Below, one piece after another: positions 61,995 through 64,000 of a DNA stretch of 64,000 nt; position 1 is the first letter of the stretch; the number at the start of each line of letters is the position of its first letter. Made by a program: the position numbers and the translations under genes. Origin of the DNA: Nymphaea colorata (lineage: Eukaryota > Streptophyta > Magnoliopsida > Nymphaeales > Nymphaeaceae); the NCBI RefSeq assembly GCF_008831285.2, contig NC_045140.1, positions 21,140,370 to 21,204,369 of the forward strand. The letters run 5' to 3'. Under the pieces are notes generated by a model. It was not told where the DNA came from. It ran no database searches and saw nothing but the letters and a program-made list of their open reading frames with translations.

Positions 61995-64000
61995 GAGTGT
62001 TCAGACGAAGTCTGTGTATAAGAAACAGTATATGAGTCGACCGATCTATCAAAGTGTCCTCAAGCTCTATGACTACCAACTGCCAGAATGCCAAAGACAA
62101 CGCAACGCTTTTGGTGTAGAACGCAGGCATCAAGAAACCAGAACAAAAATCACAAAAGTTTAATAGTCCGTTTCTGGTCTGGCTTCTCAAGAGCTAGCCT
62201 AGCTTCTGCCTGTCCTACTAAGTTTCAGGGGAGTAGTTTCCTCCACCACCCTGAATATGATGACCTTCAGGATCAGCACCTTCTTCTTGTTGTTGATGAG
62301 CTCGAATGCGCAAACATCGCCTTCTTCCAGGTTGTTGTCATAGACGAAGTTTGACCAGCCACTTTCCAGCCCGCCTCTGTCTCCCCTGCGCAAGAGCCTA
62401 ACGGGCCATTCTCTGCCCTCCACATTTTGAACCTTGATAGTCCTTGTCTAGCCGAGTATGTAATGGGCTCTAAGAAAATCCACTGGGATGTTCTGCAATC
62501 AAAGCAAGCAAGCATAGGGTTTGAACCGGATGAGGCAACCTGCTGTTGTTAGCATTTAAGAAATCGGCCAGGATCAGCTGAAATATATGTACAAATGCTC
62601 CGCTTTGTCGGTTTCTAATATGAGACTAAAACTGAGATTTACAACATTGGCATCAACAGCTAGAGTGTAAATTCATTGGATCCAATATGGAAACTTATAA
62701 TTTTTGGGTATGTCTGTTATGTGGGAAAGCAGGAAAAAGAAGGAAATCCAACTGTGAAACATGCAAGGTTTTCCTGCTATCAAGCGTATCCAAGTAAGTG
62801 CATGCTAAGAACACCAATTGAAATGAAGATTAATAAAAGGCTGATTTTTCAAATGGTTTCGAGAGAATTACCACGTAAAATCCTTTATAAACGCATGTTG
62901 GTTTTATGATGACGATGAACGATGGAAAAGGCGACTCCATGGATGCCGCGGCCCAGAATACTTTCCTCTTCTCTTCACGAGACACCGGCCTCCTCCTTGA
63001 TATGAAGTACTTTGTATATTTCTGCTTCCTGGCAGCATTTTCTGTAGGAACAAATAATTAGCAGATATTCCACACACTAGAATCTCTCTCTTCCCCCTCT
63101 TCTTCACACATACGCACCTAAGATGGAGGGATGACCTTTCCCTTTGCCCATGATTATAAAACATATAGCAGAATACGAGACATATATAAACAAATTTGAG
63201 CAAGTGGTGAAGTGTACCTGGCTTCTTGCCTTTAGTTTCTCCCCCATGCATCTCTTCGCTGCTAAAGTGATCTTCCTTCGATTCACAAGACGTATCACTT
63301 AACTCTTCTTCTTCTTCTGCTTCTTCTTCTTCTTCTCCTTCTTCTTCTTCGTCTTCTTCTCCTTCTTCTTCGTCGTCTTCTTCCTCTTCTTTCTCTTCTT
63401 CTTCTTCTTCTTCTTCTTCCGTTTTTATGTTGATGATCATGTGGTTGCTGCACGAACCTCCTTCATTCACTTTGTCCTGTACCCTCTTTGACATGCAGTA
63501 TTGCTAAATACCTCCACTGAAAAACTCACTTCACCATCGTACGCAAAGAGGAGGAGTTCCTCTTCTTTAAAAGAATTTTCTTCTGCGAATGTCCTCCAAC
63601 CATCTTTGAAACATAACCGATTGTTGATCTTCGCCAGCTGAACAGTACAAGTCATCCCACTGGGACCGGTCAATAGGGCTATTCTGTTCAGTTTGTCCCC
63701 AATATAATTGTAGAAGCTTGGGGGAATCCACTACAAATCAAAAATTAAAATATTCAATCGATCATCATGTTTTTATTAATAATATCTGGAATTAATGTTC
63801 ATGTTCATAAAACGACTACTACTATACATGCACAAGATCATAGGCAGAAGGCATCATGAAGAATGCCGAAAGCTTACAAGTTGTCGAGAGAAGTCACCGA
63901 GTAGAACTTTGATAAAAAAACTCATGTTTTGTCCCAGGAGCCCATTTCCTACAATCAGCACAAAGTTCCATCTCCTAGATACCAATGAGAACAGCAGTTA
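61995..64000. repeat. Segmental duplication block C (runs past the window end)
   Basis: Matches 22430-24500 in block A and 42410-44390 in block B, starting at AGTGTTCAGACGAAG. It is directly next to the TNL hairpin. Confidence 0.9.
62199..63971 (-). pseudogene. REM-type two-B3-domain gene, copy C (several lesions)
   Basis: Exons by comparison with copy B: 63878-63971, 63218-63730, 62872-63041 and 62199-62492. Lesions are one extra A in the A run near 63914-63920 (exon 1 is 94 nt instead of 93), a 4-base loss near 63480 in exon 2 (513 nt instead of 3n+1) just before the linker, and a Glu codon changed to TAG at 62448-62450 inside B3 domain 2. The B3 motifs (TCTVQLAKI, FKDGWRTF, GWSNFVYDN, GDVCAFEL) remain readable. 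The Glu tract is intermediate in length between copies A and B. It cannot encode a full REM protein unless the assembly is wrong. Confidence 0.88.

Overview
The window is nuclear DNA of a flowering plant. It carries a split nuclear gene for a conserved ER membrane protein, a nuclear petM gene with a chloroplast transit peptide, REM-type B3 transcription-factor genes, Copia and LINE retroelements, a TRIM element and many AT-rich microsatellites. TIR-NBS-LRR (TNL) sequence makes a grass or other monocot unlikely. A eudicot, magnoliid or early-diverging angiosperm fits, but the species cannot be named from the sequence alone.

Layout. Positions 1-9.3 kb are intergenic, with microsatellites and one degenerate member of a local repeat family. 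The stretch 9.3-17.0 kb holds a complete seven-exon TMEM147-like gene (+). Its introns carry a TRIM retroelement (12.8-13.3 kb) and a hAT-like MITE (15.6-15.8 kb). An intact petM gene (-) lies at 18.0-18.3 kb, convergent with it. From 19 kb to the end the window is a mosaic of duplicated blocks. Two-B3-domain REM genes (-) recur at 22.6-24.4, 42.6-44.3 and 62.2-64.0 kb, about 20 kb apart. The middle copy has an open four-exon frame (347 aa). The left copy has one frameshift, and the right copy has several lesions. Shorter REM remnants ('Y' blocks) lie at 19.5-21.9, 27.3-29.1 and 49.8-57.6 kb.

Between the REM copies lie broken disease-resistance sequences. RNL (ADR1/NRG1-like helper NLR) fragments occur at 32.9-34.0, 38.3-39.5, 41.2, 47.9 and 49.2 kb. 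A TNL remnant has a frameshifted TIR exon (60.1-60.75 kb) and two NB-ARC fragments arranged head to head as a 2 x 401 bp hairpin (61.18-61.98 kb). A 1.06 kb segment encoding a 102-aa two-span membrane protein is present in opposite orientations at 40.3-41.3 and 47.8-48.9 kb.

Mobile elements in this half are a truncated LINE 3' end (29.1-30.26 kb), a 2.2 kb TIR element inserted in an RNL 5' flank (35.96-38.17 kb), and a young Copia element (50.15-55.23 kb, -) inside the third Y block. Its LTRs differ at one position in 225, yet its reading frame is broken in three places and one LTR is truncated.

Only the TMEM147-like gene, petM, the middle REM gene and the two copies of the small membrane protein look intact. 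I see no new multi-gene system. The most unusual structures are the TNL hairpin next to the REM/NLR duplication array, the inverted membrane-protein duplication, and the segment joints that show how the array was built.
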